Below are positions 9,101 to 17,484 of a stretch of DNA of 64,000 bases, piece by piece. The position numbers and the translations under genes are program-made. Positions within the stretch are counted from its first letter, which is position 1; the number at the start of each line of letters is the position of its first letter. The stretch is from JBBQZU01 sp041749535 (GTDB lineage: Bacteria > Bacteroidota > Bacteroidia > Flavobacteriales_D > Cryomorphaceae), in contig JBGTBE010000077.1 in the NCBI GenBank assembly GCA_041749535.1, forward strand, positions 1 to 64,000. The letters are read 5' to 3'. The notes beneath the pieces are model-generated. The model worked only from the letters and a program-made list of their open reading frames with translations, made no database searches and was not told where the DNA came from.

Positions 9101-11472
9101 GATTCACCTTCGCTGGAAACAGCATTGCCAATCTTGAAGCTGGCATTTACTGCGCTGATGTAACAGATGCAAACGGTTGTATACTGAATGTTTGCGAGCA
9201 GGTAACGGAACCAACTGCCATTTCAATTATACTAAATAGTCCCGAAACTGGTGGTGACAACATCGGCTGCTTTGGTGCAGCAACAGGCTCTATTTCCTCA
9301 GTTGTAGGCGGTGGTACTGGTACATACACCTATTCATGGACAGGACCTGATGGTTACAGTTCCACAGACCCAAACCCATCAGGCTTGATAGCAGGTGAAT
9401 ACTGTCTTACCCTTACTGACCAAAATAGCTGTACTTCGGAGAGTTGTATCACACTGACCGAAGCGGTTGGTGTGACAGTAACACCCAACGTTTTCGCCTA
9501 TGCAAACGGATTTAATGTAAGCTGTGAAGGTTTGTGCGACGGTTCACTACAGGTGGTGCTTAGTGGAGGTACCGGAATGCTTACAACCACCTGGAGCGGT
9601 CCGAATGGGTTTTCCGGATCTGGTTTGGTATTATCAGACTTGTGTGCTGGGCTTTATGTTCTCACCACTGAAGATGAAAACGGGTGCATGCAGGATACAG
9701 AAATTGAGCTCACCACTCCTGATGCGCTCATTCTTGAATTGGACGCTCCACTCTTCGCGGGGGGAACAGAAATCGCCTGTACTGGGGAGAGCAATGGTTC
9801 AGTGTTCTCCACTATAAGTGGAGGTATACCAGGCTACATCATTTCATGGACAGGCCCAGATGGATTCAGCAGCAGCTCTCTCAATATCTCCAATCTCTTT
9901 GCGGGAACTTATCTGTTGCAAATAACGGACGCTGGAGGTTGTACCGTAAATGGAACTGTGACCCTCAACGAGCCCGCCACTCCACTCACTGCAACTGCTA
10001 TCGCTGGCACTTACCCGTCTGGAAACAACATCAGCTGCCTAGGCAGTAGCGACGGATCCATAGATATAACACCTGCTGGTGGCATTCCGCCATACACCTA
10101 CAATTGGCTAGGGCCAAACGGTTTCAGTCAAACTACTCAAAATGTGAGCGGCCTCGCAGCAGGTGAGTATGTGCTTGTGGTAATAGATGCAAACAATTGT
10201 ACCTATACACTCATCGTTGAACTTGATGAGCCGGCCACTGCCTTAACCACTTCTGTAATTATTGACTCTGAAGTACTTTGTCAAGGTACCAATACTGGAG
10301 CCATTCAGGTAATTGCAGAGGGAGGCTCCCCTGTCTATACCATTCAATGGATTGGTGAAGGGGGCTTTGTTTCCGATCAATTCTCAATTTCTAACCTGGT
10401 TTCGGGTACATATACCTATCTAGTGAGCGATGCCAACGGATGCCTGGTAGGTGGTGCGGTAATTCTGAACGAAGGTCCGGCTTTGGTTATTACCCCTGAT
10501 ATTACCAATGCCCAATGCGATGCTTCTGATGGCGGCATTACCATTGCAATAAGTGGCGGCGTGGAGCCATATGAAATATTGTGGGACGACGGCTCTGCGG
10601 AAAATTCACTTTCAGATTTGCCGGCGGGCAGCTATGGAGTATCTGTAACCGATGCCAATGGTTGTAGCGGTAACGCGGTAATCGTTGTGGGCGCTACAAA
10701 TTCCCTAAATCTGAATCCGGTATTGTCAGAACCTGCTTGCTTTGGTTCGAGCTCAGGTATTATTGATATTGTGGTAATTCAAGGTCTCGAACCTATTTCA
10801 TATGTATGGACAGGCACAGATAATTTTACAGCTACTACCCAAGACCTAAATAATATTGGGGCAGGTGAGTATGATTTGCTCGCGGTGGATGCCAATGGAT
10901 GCATGGTGGAACTCAATGTTATTCTATCCCAACCTGACTCACTTTTCATAGAACCACTCATCAGCCCATTGTATCCAAATGGTTTCAATATATCAACATT
11001 TGGCGGCAGCGACGGTTCAATTTTCGATCCGGTGATAGTAGGCGGAAATGGGGAGTACGATTTATACTGGACAGGACCTGACGGTTTTGCATTTGAAGGC
11101 GACGGTGACCTGGGCGGACTGGCTGCAGGAACGTACAGGCTTGCAGTGCTTGACGAAGGGCTGTGTGGCGACACCATTTACATCACCCTTACGCAACCCG
11201 TACCATTGGAACTTCCCAACGGAATATCGCCAAATGGAGATGGTTTCAATGATGGGCTAACTGTGCAAGGAATCGAAGACTTCCCCGCAAACGTGCTTTA
11301 CGTGTACAACCGATGGGGAAATCTTCTCTACGAGGAGCGCAATTTCAGCAATATGGTACCCTGGACGGGAATCAACAACAGCGGTGAAGAACTACCAGAA
11401 GGAACCTACTTTGTAATTGTGGAAATACCTGAAAGGGACAACCTTAAGGGCTACTTAGAATTAAGGCGATAA
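3175..11472 (+). CDS. Giant SprB-like adhesin with choice-of-anchor L domain, 27 SprB repeats and T9SS type B sorting domain
   Basis: A ~2,765-residue secreted surface protein of the gliding-motility adhesin type. In order: signal peptide ending near ISNSEAQ; a choice-of-anchor L domain (~30-280, with FVFASEEYQEYV); a Calx-beta-like segment (~290-395); an Ig-like segment (~395-470); 27 SprB repeats of ~70-85 residues (nt ~4600-11200), most with SCFG..DGSI near the start and TDANGC near the end; and a C-terminal gliding-motility/CHU_C type B sorting domain (PNGISPNGDGFNDGL, VYNRWGNLLYE). Type B domains direct export through T9SS with a PorP/SprF-like partner, which is the next gene (10-nt gap). 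ATG at 3175 or 3178 follows the overlapping stop; an upstream TTG at 3169 is less likely. The last repeat has lost its first Cys. Likely role: adhesion or gliding on surfaces. Confidence 0.92.
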   Translation: MMERSKRHTCHSHLAKVALGLVASALIISNSEAQVIVGPGGNLQDLANLITGNGVQILNPQINCPTGAFGTYDFNAVTGLNDGNGLMLSTGNINGIYGPNLSASTTTEWGTPGDPFLTSIAGSTSYDACTFEFDVIPVGDTLRFNFVFASEEYQEYVGTAFNDAFGFFISGPGISGPPQFGGAANIALIPNSSIPVTINNVNNGNPDIGFPAANPAFFFANPLSFASLIQYDGWTKGLYAQRVVTPCNMYHLKLTIADVGDRKWDSSVFIDAIESNSITLSSATDGGIDNMIEGCNNGTVTFTRTPVTNQPVTVTYFIDGTAVNGTDYPQIGTDPDPLVAKTIVIPANVATASLNINPFADGIDEGLEFIAFYVGNPLCEGTIQDSLIFNIQDFLDVDVSPPLAYVCLGDSLTFDVTEGGTTFTWTPADYLNDPTLMEPTSIPLDDIIYTLTTTVSSCVATAMADVRVTDMNLSANVQNVLCAGAGSGSITLTQTGGEDPVEFLWSGPAGFSSTDQNISNLQPGSYTVLATDRDGCTATLILEVAELSTIQIALSSPEYLGGFNISCFGSNNGQASAVVSGGTPPYTLQWNDAGSQTGQSATGLVAGTYTLLVTDANGCTSSENIEITEPAAITGTLLSRIDVSCFGGADGTATVGGVGGNGPYTFVWNTVPLQNSATATGLAAGFYVVTITDINNCTGNIEIEISQPPTPLSASVAITNPNCSTLSTGEVSATALGGTPPYTYAWTIAGAGNTQSVSNVSAGTYTLTVTDDNGCITSVFFSVEAPLPLIANIGAVTHVACANENSGSILASASGGTTPYTYVWNTLPPTVGNQLTDVPAGFYAVTVTDANGCMAQVTVEVTEPTDGLSISQLNILNPLCHGAATGEISVNVTGGTAPYLYLWNDVPPSTTATVSNLTEGTYNLEVTDANGCSANASYTLTAPNAIIIAIDGIFNVLCSGESTGAISANPSGGVPPYTFLWNDGLAQTTSTATGLSAGVYALIVTDANGCTATIQATITDLSTPLGASISSQQNVACFGDSTGQATVTATGGSGSYSYLWNDPSGQQTATASGLAPGVYAVTVSDNNGCSNTIVLNVTILGPASKLLADLSPSIFAGGFNISCANDTTGTITVGITGGTAPFVITWNLPGLQTSGLQSVINLGAGFYSATVTDANGCTAEASITLTEPEPIEVTSIVTPSSCFGVPNGSISIQITGGVPSYGIGWTDPTGVFIGSSPNLINLVGGSYILNVQDANGCFYQNAITVVQPEDILIAVDSLSDFNGFNTTCSNSSDGSIYITPSGGLMPYTFQWNTVGNPNYSNQEDVINVPPLLHEVVVTDANGCVQNAFVTLSAPDTLGVDFTTSLFPSGYNVSCFGAADGSIEAVAAGGTPGYTYLWIGEGGFGPVFGNPIQNLGPGEYNVLITDENNCTFSNSVVLNSPGPYSIALQASTINGSNIDCNGQNTGSINLITTGGTSPFSQSWIGPNGFSSSSEDLFGLLAGEYCVTVTDSDGCSQNACITLGEPDALIVTLDAATLPNGANVSCFDSNNGSIASMTSGGSTPYTFSWTGPNSFSAFTSDITSLEIGTYCLTSTDANGCQAVQCETLNAPDSIQIVLTASGNILCSGSEPASVSSSVTGGFPNYDYAWTGPGGFSSSTADISNLTLAGVYCLTITDQSGCTLEECINIVSSPGLSLSLGSSVFNGGWGISCAGEADGYAAGIITGGTGPINYVWSGPNGFTANTPIVEGLTVGTYCLDVTDANNCTAQACVDITEPAALANNPLVELPNCSDSGLATITLNTSGGTAPYQYSWSGGFTTDVVLVGNGNFNVFVLDANGCDATSDFIITLPAPLAITAVSPVFAGGTNTSCASGFDGSINLSIGGAQGAISVTWSGPNGYVSNDQNPTGLEAGEYCVEVTDLSGCEAETCITLTEPVALLANLIATDLTCPGSEDGSIEATITGGIPAYIVQWSGPNGFTFAGNSIANLEAGIYCADVTDANGCILNVCEQVTEPTAISIILNSPETGGDNIGCFGAATGSISSVVGGGTGTYTYSWTGPDGYSSTDPNPSGLIAGEYCLTLTDQNSCTSESCITLTEAVGVTVTPNVFAYANGFNVSCEGLCDGSLQVVLSGGTGMLTTTWSGPNGFSGSGLVLSDLCAGLYVLTTEDENGCMQDTEIELTTPDALILELDAPLFAGGTEIACTGESNGSVFSTISGGIPGYIISWTGPDGFSSSSLNISNLFAGTYLLQITDAGGCTVNGTVTLNEPATPLTATAIAGTYPSGNNISCLGSSDGSIDITPAGGIPPYTYNWLGPNGFSQTTQNVSGLAAGEYVLVVIDANNCTYTLIVELDEPATALTTSVIIDSEVLCQGTNTGAIQVIAEGGSPVYTIQWIGEGGFVSDQFSISNLVSGTYTYLVSDANGCLVGGAVILNEGPALVITPDITNAQCDASDGGITIAISGGVEPYEILWDDGSAENSLSDLPAGSYGVSVTDANGCSGNAVIVVGATNSLNLNPVLSEPACFGSSSGIIDIVVIQGLEPISYVWTGTDNFTATTQDLNNIGAGEYDLLAVDANGCMVELNVILSQPDSLFIEPLISPLYPNGFNISTFGGSDGSIFDPVIVGGNGEYDLYWTGPDGFAFEGDGDLGGLAAGTYRLAVLDEGLCGDTIYITLTQPVPLELPNGISPNGDGFNDGLTVQGIEDFPANVLYVYNRWGNLLYEERNFSNMVPWTGINNSGEELPEGTYFVIVEIPERDNLKGYLELRR
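4600..11200 (+). repeat. Tandem SprB repeats (27 copies, coding)
   Basis: Twenty-seven diverged in-frame repeats of ~210-260 nt, counted from the recurring C-x-G...GG..PY.Y.W...G.Y...V.D.NGC pattern. Repeats 1-12 and 21-26 mostly have one Cys near each end. Repeats 13-16 and 18-20 carry an added pair, in Y-C before the TD motif and in a C-I-T-L type segment after it. Repeat 17 is shortened and repeat 27 is degenerate. The repeats are protein domains and not a DNA satellite, because the reading frame is kept and third positions vary. Confidence 0.88.
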
Positions 11473-11482
11473 ACTACTCACT

Positions 11483-12424
11483 ATGAAAAATTACACAAGT
11501 ATTTTCGCAATACTGTTCCTTTCTGGAAACGCATTCAGCCAGCAGGAAATGCTGCAGAGCCAGTATATGTTCAACGGACTTTTCATAAATCCAGCATATG
11601 CGGGTACCCACAATTTTGCTGAAGCCACAGCACTCTACCGCAATCAATGGACTGGATTGGATGGAGCACCAGAAACGCAGACCCTTGGAGCAGATGCTCC
11701 GATTTATGAAGGTCTCATGGGAGTGGGACTCACCTTAATCAACGACAGGATAGGTGATACCAGACAAACTGAAGTTTTTGCAAACTGGAGCTACCATTTG
11801 AATTTGGATTCTAAAGGCGAAACTAAAATGAGTTTTGGCATCCGGGCAGGTTTTGCAGACTACAATGCACTGCTCACTGAGACCAAGGTTTTTGATGAGA
11901 ATGACCCGGTATTCAGCCAGAACATAGGGAATGCATTTGTTCCCAAATTTGGAGCGGGAGTGTATTTTTACTCCGCACTTTGGTATGCCGGACTCAGCGT
12001 CCCTACCATCTACGCAGCCGATAAGGATATAAGGTTCGCAATTAACGATGAAAGTGACAGGTATTTCAGGCCGCATACGTACCTCACAGCAGGATATGTA
12101 TTTCAATTAAATGATGACCTTGCCCTTAAACCCTCCTTCCTTTTGCGCTACCTTAACAACATACCGCTGCAGGCCGATATTAATTGCAACCTGCTGATAA
12201 AAAATACGTTTTGGATAGGAGCATCCTACCGCACAGGCGACGCGGTTGTTGGAATCATAGAGTACAATATTTATAACCTTGTAGGAGCTGACATGAGAAT
12301 AGGATATTCATATGACTTCACCACATCAAGGCTGAGTGATTATAGCAGTGGCTCACATGAGGTAATGCTAAGCTTAAGGTTCAACAAGGAACCCATTAAA
12401 ACTAAATCCCCACGTTATTTCTAA
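11483..12424 (+). CDS. PorP/SprF family T9SS outer-membrane protein
   Basis: A 313-residue predicted outer-membrane beta-barrel of the PorP/SprF family. The signal peptide ends near GNAFSQ. The family opening follows at ~25-65: Q-Q-E-M-L-Q-S-Q-Y-M-F-N, INPAYAG, and YRNQWTGLDGAPETQ. The rest alternates polar and aromatic residues and ends in RYF, as barrels often do. In Flavobacterium johnsoniae SprF is needed for secretion of SprB, and each type B cargo tends to have its own SprF-like partner. Its place directly after the SprB-like gene (10 nt) and before the OmpA-like lipoprotein (11 nt) supports that role here. Its specificity for this adhesin is inferred. Confidence 0.9.
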   Translation: MKNYTSIFAILFLSGNAFSQQEMLQSQYMFNGLFINPAYAGTHNFAEATALYRNQWTGLDGAPETQTLGADAPIYEGLMGVGLTLINDRIGDTRQTEVFANWSYHLNLDSKGETKMSFGIRAGFADYNALLTETKVFDENDPVFSQNIGNAFVPKFGAGVYFYSALWYAGLSVPTIYAADKDIRFAINDESDRYFRPHTYLTAGYVFQLNDDLALKPSFLLRYLNNIPLQADINCNLLIKNTFWIGASYRTGDAVVGIIEYNIYNLVGADMRIGYSYDFTTSRLSDYSSGSHEVMLSLRFNKEPIKTKSPRYF

Positions 12425-12435
12425 TTCGATCTACC

Positions 12436-14391
12436 ATGACCTTTTCCAAACCACACAAGCAAATATTTTACGCAACCCTGATCGTACTATTTGCAGCATG
12501 CACCAATGCCCACATCAAGAAAGGCGACAGGTATGTCGAAAACCTCAGCTATGCCAATGCAGTAGCCAGTTATGAAAAGGTGCTCAACAAGCAACCTGAT
12601 AATAATGATGTGAAACTTAAGCTGGCCGATGCGTATCGCAACATGAACGATTCGAAGCAAGCTGAGAGATACTATTACGAGGTAGACACAGCCGGCATAC
12701 TCAAGGGTGAAGCACAGTTGCATTATGCACAGATGCTCATGAAAAACAACAAATACGAGGAGGCTAGAAAATACTTGGAGGTATATCTGGCCGCCAATCC
12801 CGAGGATAAGCTTGCCCAGGCTTTGCTAGAATCCACTACATCAACAGCAACTCTTAAAGAAGATACAGCCGGTTACATCCTGGACCCATTGCCACTCGAT
12901 TTTACGGTATCTATGTTCGGCGCTTCACATTATCAAAACGGTATTGTGGTTGCCGCAGAAACAGAAATCACAAGCGCAGCCACTACCAACCCTTGGACAG
13001 GATATTCTTTTTTGGATATGTTCTTTTTGCAAAAAAACAGCAGTGGTGCCTGGGAATCACCGGTGAGTTTTGGAGAGACTCTCAACGGCAAATACCACGA
13101 TGGCCCGGTTACCTTCAATGAAGCCCAGGATATGCTCATATATACAAGAAGTGCCATGAAAAATGAGAAGAAGCAACTTGTAAATGAAAAAAGGGAAAAT
13201 CAGTTCTATTTGTACCAAAGCAATAAGGTGGACAACAAATGGTCTGAACCAGTTGCATTGCCATTCAATAATGAGCGGTATAGCGTTGGCCACCCTTCGC
13301 TTTCGCAGGACAGTAAAACCCTCTATTTCTCGAGTGATATGCCGGGAGGATACGGTGGGTCTGATATTTATAAAAGTACCTACGACGGCACTTCCTGGAG
13401 CCAGCCCATCAATCTTGGTAGCATGGTTAATACCGCAGGCAATGAGGTATTTCCTTATATCGCAAAAAATGGCAATCTCTACTTTTCGAGTGAAGGCCAC
13501 CAAACACTCGGTGGTCTGGATGTATTCACCTGTCAAAATATAGGTGGAAGTTGGGGAGCTCCAGTAAATCTGGCTTACCCACTCAATTCGAGTCAGGATG
13601 ATTTTGCGCTTGTGCTCAATGAAAATGACAGCACAGGATACGTATCATCTGACAGAAGTGGTGGCGATATGGTTTATGCATTCACAAGGGTTCCTCCACA
13701 GTACATTCTGGATGGTATAGCTATGCTTAAAGCCACCCAGTTACCCATTGAGGGTGTAACCATTACTTTGATAAACACAACCGATGGAGATACAGCCAGG
13801 ATCAAAACCGACACTGATGGCAAGTTTAAGTTCAATCTCCTGGCCGAAAAGAATTACAAAGTACTTGGGCAGAAGGAAGGCTACTTCAATGTATCAGAAG
13901 AATTCAGGACCAACAAAAGTGATCTCAATAGAACGATTACCCTAAGCTTCGAAATTGAAGAAATTGTAGCCAGTGATAGCGGGACCGGAAGCGGCAATTC
14001 AGGCGATGGTTCAGGAACAGCTCCTAAAACATACAATATTGGAGAGGTATTTTATGATTACAATGAGGCAGGAATAAGAGATGACGCCAAGTCGGTACTT
14101 GATAAGTTGGTAACCCTCCTGCTCGACAATCCAAAGTTGTCAATAGAGATACATTCGCATTGCGACAGCCGGGGTGGTGCTGCGTATAATCTTAACTTGT
14201 CGCAGCGCAGGGCTGAATCAGTGGTGGATTATCTCGTTGCCAATGGTATTGCCAAGCCGCGGCTTCGCTCAAAAGGATTTGGCAGTTCACGCCCCGTGAA
14301 TAAATGTCGTGAAGGCGTTCAGTGTACAGAAGAAGAACATCAGCTAAACAGAAGAACAGAATTCATTGTGCTTGCTTCCAAAGACCTTTGA
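12436..14391 (+). CDS. PorE-like lipoprotein: TPR, beta-propeller, carboxypeptidase-regulatory-like and OmpA domains
   Basis: A 651-residue outer-membrane lipoprotein. It has a signal peptide with a lipobox at ~19-22 (F-A-A-C), TPR repeats at ~30-140, a PD40/WD40-type propeller at ~170-420 with blades such as TLYFSSDMPGGYGGSDIY, a carboxypeptidase-regulatory-like domain at ~425-505, a Gly/Ser linker, and an OmpA domain at ~530-651. The OmpA part has peptidoglycan-binding signatures (SQRRAESVVDYL, GFGSSRP, NRRTEF). PorE, with this architecture, ties the T9SS machinery to the cell wall. Here it probably anchors the SprF-like protein or the adhesin. Last gene of the operon, followed by a strong terminator. 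Confidence 0.88.
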   Translation: MTFSKPHKQIFYATLIVLFAACTNAHIKKGDRYVENLSYANAVASYEKVLNKQPDNNDVKLKLADAYRNMNDSKQAERYYYEVDTAGILKGEAQLHYAQMLMKNNKYEEARKYLEVYLAANPEDKLAQALLESTTSTATLKEDTAGYILDPLPLDFTVSMFGASHYQNGIVVAAETEITSAATTNPWTGYSFLDMFFLQKNSSGAWESPVSFGETLNGKYHDGPVTFNEAQDMLIYTRSAMKNEKKQLVNEKRENQFYLYQSNKVDNKWSEPVALPFNNERYSVGHPSLSQDSKTLYFSSDMPGGYGGSDIYKSTYDGTSWSQPINLGSMVNTAGNEVFPYIAKNGNLYFSSEGHQTLGGLDVFTCQNIGGSWGAPVNLAYPLNSSQDDFALVLNENDSTGYVSSDRSGGDMVYAFTRVPPQYILDGIAMLKATQLPIEGVTITLINTTDGDTARIKTDTDGKFKFNLLAEKNYKVLGQKEGYFNVSEEFRTNKSDLNRTITLSFEIEEIVASDSGTGSGNSGDGSGTAPKTYNIGEVFYDYNEAGIRDDAKSVLDKLVTLLLDNPKLSIEIHSHCDSRGGAAYNLNLSQRRAESVVDYLVANGIAKPRLRSKGFGSSRPVNKCREGVQCTEEEHQLNRRTEFIVLASKDL

Positions 14392-14411
14392 GATCAGCTA
14401 AGTTCTACAAG

Positions 14412-14445
14412 AAAAGCCATTCTGATATCAGAATGGCTTTTTTTT
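14412..14445. terminator. Intrinsic terminator, usable on both strands
   Basis: A near-perfect stem AGCCATTCTGA / TCAGAATGGCT is flanked by A residues on the left and a run of about nine T on the right. It lies between the convergent ends of the PorE-like gene (stop 14391) and the minus-strand gene ending at 14466, and could end both transcripts. Confidence 0.9.
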
Positions 14446-14465
14446 GTCCTTATATAGCTTCAAAA

Positions 14466-16013
14466 TCACAGCTGCACCAGCTGCTGTTTGTACATTTCCT
14501 TTACGGTAACATTGAAGGGCACTCCAGAGAGTTTGCTTTCTATCCAAGCATGGTAATTGAAGTGAGAAAGTATGATGTGGTCTGATTCGGTAACTATACT
14601 ATCACGGAGCTCAACTGCGAAAGTTGAAAAGATAGCTTTGTCTCCATCTTCGCCCGCATTTTTGGCGAGTTTCTTCATATTGTTGAGAATTACCACTTCG
14701 AGTTCGTGGTCACGCTGACGTTTGTTCAGGTACCTGAAAGTAGATTTGATAATATAGTCAAGCAAATCATAATTGCGAAGTTCATAATGCACAATAAGGT
14801 TAAACAACCTTGCATAGCTGTAAATGTCCTGTCGCAAATTGGTTTCATTGTCGTTCATCACCCTGTTGAGCCAATGCAATGCTTCCTTATACATTCCTGC
14901 ACCGAAATACACTGAAGCTATTACGTTGGTGAATACAAGTTCGTGTTCCTTGTTATGACGGGACATTGGATTCTCCATGTATTCAATTAGTTTATCCACC
15001 AATTGAAGTGCCTGCTCAAATTCTCCTTTTTTCATCAGGATTTTGAGTTCGGCAAGGCAAGTGTCTCTGAAGGTCATTGTTACAATATCCTCTGTATCAA
15101 AAAACTGCTGCTCAGAAAACTCTTTTATAGTTACAATCATCTTCTCGGCATCATCGAGTCTTCCAAGGTCAATTTGCAATGACATCACACTGCTCAGCGC
15201 GCGCATATACCGTTTTGGCAAGTCGTTTCTTATTGCAGGGTTGTTGTCCAGCACGGCTTTTACCTTTTGAAACTTTACGAGTGCGGTTTCCTTGTCGACT
15301 TTTGCTGTAGCGCAAAATCCCTGTATGTAATAACATATGGTGGCAGCCCTATGACTTTGGGCAGTATTGCGGCCAATGATAAGTGGATGATGTGAAATTT
15401 CTTCAACAAGGGCTCTGTCAGCATCACTGCGTACATAACCACCGCTGCGAAACACGTAATTGATCTTAGAATAAAGTACGTGATAGGCAGCAAGGTTGCG
15501 AAGCTTTTCAATTACCTCCTGCTCCTCCTTAATTAGCGCATCAATATCTGTAGTGAACTCACCCGCTTCATATGCTTCTTCGAGCAATAGTTTCTCCCAG
15601 CTTAGCAATTCGAAGAGATAGTAGAACTTCTCATACTCTACCGCAATGCGTTTAGCTCTAACCAGAAATTTATTGCACTCTCTGTAAAGTGCTTTTTTGT
15701 ATAATATCTCAATGTTCTTCAGCTCATGCTTAAGTATACTGCTCACAGAATTATCTGCATGGAAAGCCCTGAGACTTTTCATAATGAGTCGGTACAAGTG
15801 GTTCTTTTCGGAAGGCAAGTGCTTGATGAAGGTTGCCCCTTCAAATGTGGTTTTCAGTTCTTCCTCATTATATTCAGACTGCTTGTCAATCACATCGAAT
15901 ATTTTAAGGTAGTTTTTATCCCCTTGCTGAAGCGATGAAGAGAGCTTAAAAAAGCGCTTTTCAGATTTAGTAAGAGACTTTATGAGCTCAAATAGCTCTG
16001 TAGAAGGCTTCAT
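14466..16013 (-). CDS. Conserved helical-repeat protein of unknown function
   Basis: A 515-residue cytoplasmic protein with no signal peptide or membrane segment. It begins with a charged segment (LFELIKSLTKSEKRFFKL) and is then almost entirely predicted amphipathic helices in pairs, as in TPR-like or other alpha-solenoid proteins. I recognise this type from Bacteroidota genomes but can name no function. It is transcribed alone: eno upstream ends in a terminator and its own end faces the terminator at 14412-14445. A scaffold or protein-interaction role is the most that the fold suggests. Confidence 0.75.
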   Translation of the reverse strand: MKPSTELFELIKSLTKSEKRFFKLSSSLQQGDKNYLKIFDVIDKQSEYNEEELKTTFEGATFIKHLPSEKNHLYRLIMKSLRAFHADNSVSSILKHELKNIEILYKKALYRECNKFLVRAKRIAVEYEKFYYLFELLSWEKLLLEEAYEAGEFTTDIDALIKEEQEVIEKLRNLAAYHVLYSKINYVFRSGGYVRSDADRALVEEISHHPLIIGRNTAQSHRAATICYYIQGFCATAKVDKETALVKFQKVKAVLDNNPAIRNDLPKRYMRALSSVMSLQIDLGRLDDAEKMIVTIKEFSEQQFFDTEDIVTMTFRDTCLAELKILMKKGEFEQALQLVDKLIEYMENPMSRHNKEHELVFTNVIASVYFGAGMYKEALHWLNRVMNDNETNLRQDIYSYARLFNLIVHYELRNYDLLDYIIKSTFRYLNKRQRDHELEVVILNNMKKLAKNAGEDGDKAIFSTFAVELRDSIVTESDHIILSHFNYHAWIESKLSGVPFNVTVKEMYKQQLVQL

Positions 16014-16120
16014 AGGAATACAATCTAATTTAATATCAATTGTGGCACTTGCTCAATATACAATCAAATAGAAACTTTCCCCCCAGTAAAAACCAAATTA
16101 GCTTTCCAACAATACTTTGT

Positions 16121-16153
16121 AAAAAAAGAAGCGCCTACGGAAATGGTAGACGC
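16121..16153 (-). terminator. Intrinsic terminator downstream of eno
   Basis: On the minus strand the stem GCGTCTAC / GTAGGCGC (one G-U pair) has a ~7-nt loop and is followed by TTCTTTTTTT. It starts ~30 nt after the eno stop and ends the carA-eno transcript. Confidence 0.85.
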
Positions 16154-16185
16154 CTGATATTCTAATTTAAACTCCCCGACAAGCC

Positions 16186-17472
16186 CTATGGCAAATATTT
16201 GAAATCTCTGCCGGGATAGTAGGCCATTTTACCAAGCTGCTGCTCTATACGCAACAATTGGTTGTATTTGGCGATTCTATCGCTCCTTGATGCACTTCCG
16301 GTTTTAATCTGTCCTGTATTCAATGCCACGGCAAGGTCGGCGATGGTGGTATCTTCCGTTTCTCCAGAGCGGTGGCTCATTACAGAAGTGTAACTGTTCC
16401 CTTTGGCCATGCTCACAGCCTCAATGGTTTCGGTAATTGTACCTATCTGGTTCACCTTAACGAGAATAGAGTTCCCAACACCTTCAAGAATACCTCTGTG
16501 CAAGCGCTCAGTATTGGTAACAAAAAGGTCATCACCAACCAACTGTATTTTCTTTCCAAGCTTATCAGTCAATGATTTCCATCCTTTCCAATCGTCTTCG
16601 TACAAACCATCTTCGATACTTACGATCGGATATTTAGTGCTCCATGAGCTCAGCATGGAAATCATATCGTCAGAGCTGAGCTTTTCATTTGTTGAGCTCA
16701 GGTGGTATACTTTCTCTTTCTCGTTGTAAAATTCGCTCGCCGCCACATCAAGTGCTATATAGATGTCATGACCGGGCTTGTATCCAGCCTTCTCTATGGC
16801 TTTGATGATGATCTGAAGTGCTTCTTCATTGCTTTTGAGATTGGGAGCAAAACCGCCTTCGTCTCCTACATTGGTGGACATACCCATGTCTTTTAGTACC
16901 GCTTTCAGGTGGTGAAATACCTCGGCACCCATGCGCAAAGCTTCAGAAAAACTCCCAGCCCCTATTGGCATGATCATAAATTCCTGAACATCCACATTGT
17001 TGTCAGCATGTGAACCACCATTCACAATATTCATCATCGGAATGGGAAGGGTATTCGCACTCACACCGCCTATGTAGCGATACAGTTCCTGATTGGATTC
17101 CTGGGCTGCAGCTTTGGCTATGGCCATGGAGACCCCAAGTATTGCGTTGGCACCGAGGGTTGCTTTGTTATCAGTACCATCTATGGCTATCATTGCCCTG
17201 TCAATGAGGTTCTGATCAAATACATAGGCCCCGGTCAGTTCCTTTGCAAGGGTTTCATTCACATTGTGAACCGCCCTTAGTACACCTTTTCCGAGGTATC
17301 TTCCTTTATCCCCATCACGCAATTCTACTGCTTCGTGTGCACCTGTAGATGCTCCCGATGGCACTGCCGCTCTCCCCAGGACACCATTTTCGGTGATTAC
17401 ATCCACTTCTATTGTTGGATTTCCTCTTGAGTCGAGAATTTCTCTTGCTTCAATCTTTGCTATATAGCTCAT
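16186..17472 (-). CDS. eno: Enolase
   Basis: A 428-residue phosphopyruvate hydratase, interconverting 2-phosphoglycerate and phosphoenolpyruvate in glycolysis with Mg2+. Visible signatures are the N-terminal AREILDSRGNPTIEVDV, GASTGAHEAVELRDGD, the GDEGGFAPNL loop near 205, SIEDGLYEDDW near 285 and the C-terminal SHRSGETEDTTIADLAV near 370. Length is as expected for bacterial enolase. It starts 12 nt after carA, so the two are most likely one transcript. The pairing with carA has no obvious pathway logic. Confidence 0.97.
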   Translation of the reverse strand: MSYIAKIEAREILDSRGNPTIEVDVITENGVLGRAAVPSGASTGAHEAVELRDGDKGRYLGKGVLRAVHNVNETLAKELTGAYVFDQNLIDRAMIAIDGTDNKATLGANAILGVSMAIAKAAAQESNQELYRYIGGVSANTLPIPMMNIVNGGSHADNNVDVQEFMIMPIGAGSFSEALRMGAEVFHHLKAVLKDMGMSTNVGDEGGFAPNLKSNEEALQIIIKAIEKAGYKPGHDIYIALDVAASEFYNEKEKVYHLSSTNEKLSSDDMISMLSSWSTKYPIVSIEDGLYEDDWKGWKSLTDKLGKKIQLVGDDLFVTNTERLHRGILEGVGNSILVKVNQIGTITETIEAVSMAKGNSYTSVMSHRSGETEDTTIADLAVALNTGQIKTGSASRSDRIAKYNQLLRIEQQLGKMAYYPGRDFKYLP

Positions 17473-17484
17473 TGAAATTGTTGT

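Noticed and set aside
4600..11200. Repeats in this region as a CRISPR array or satellite DNA
   Set aside because: The repeats are coding, diverged at third positions, in one frame, and match SprB domains.
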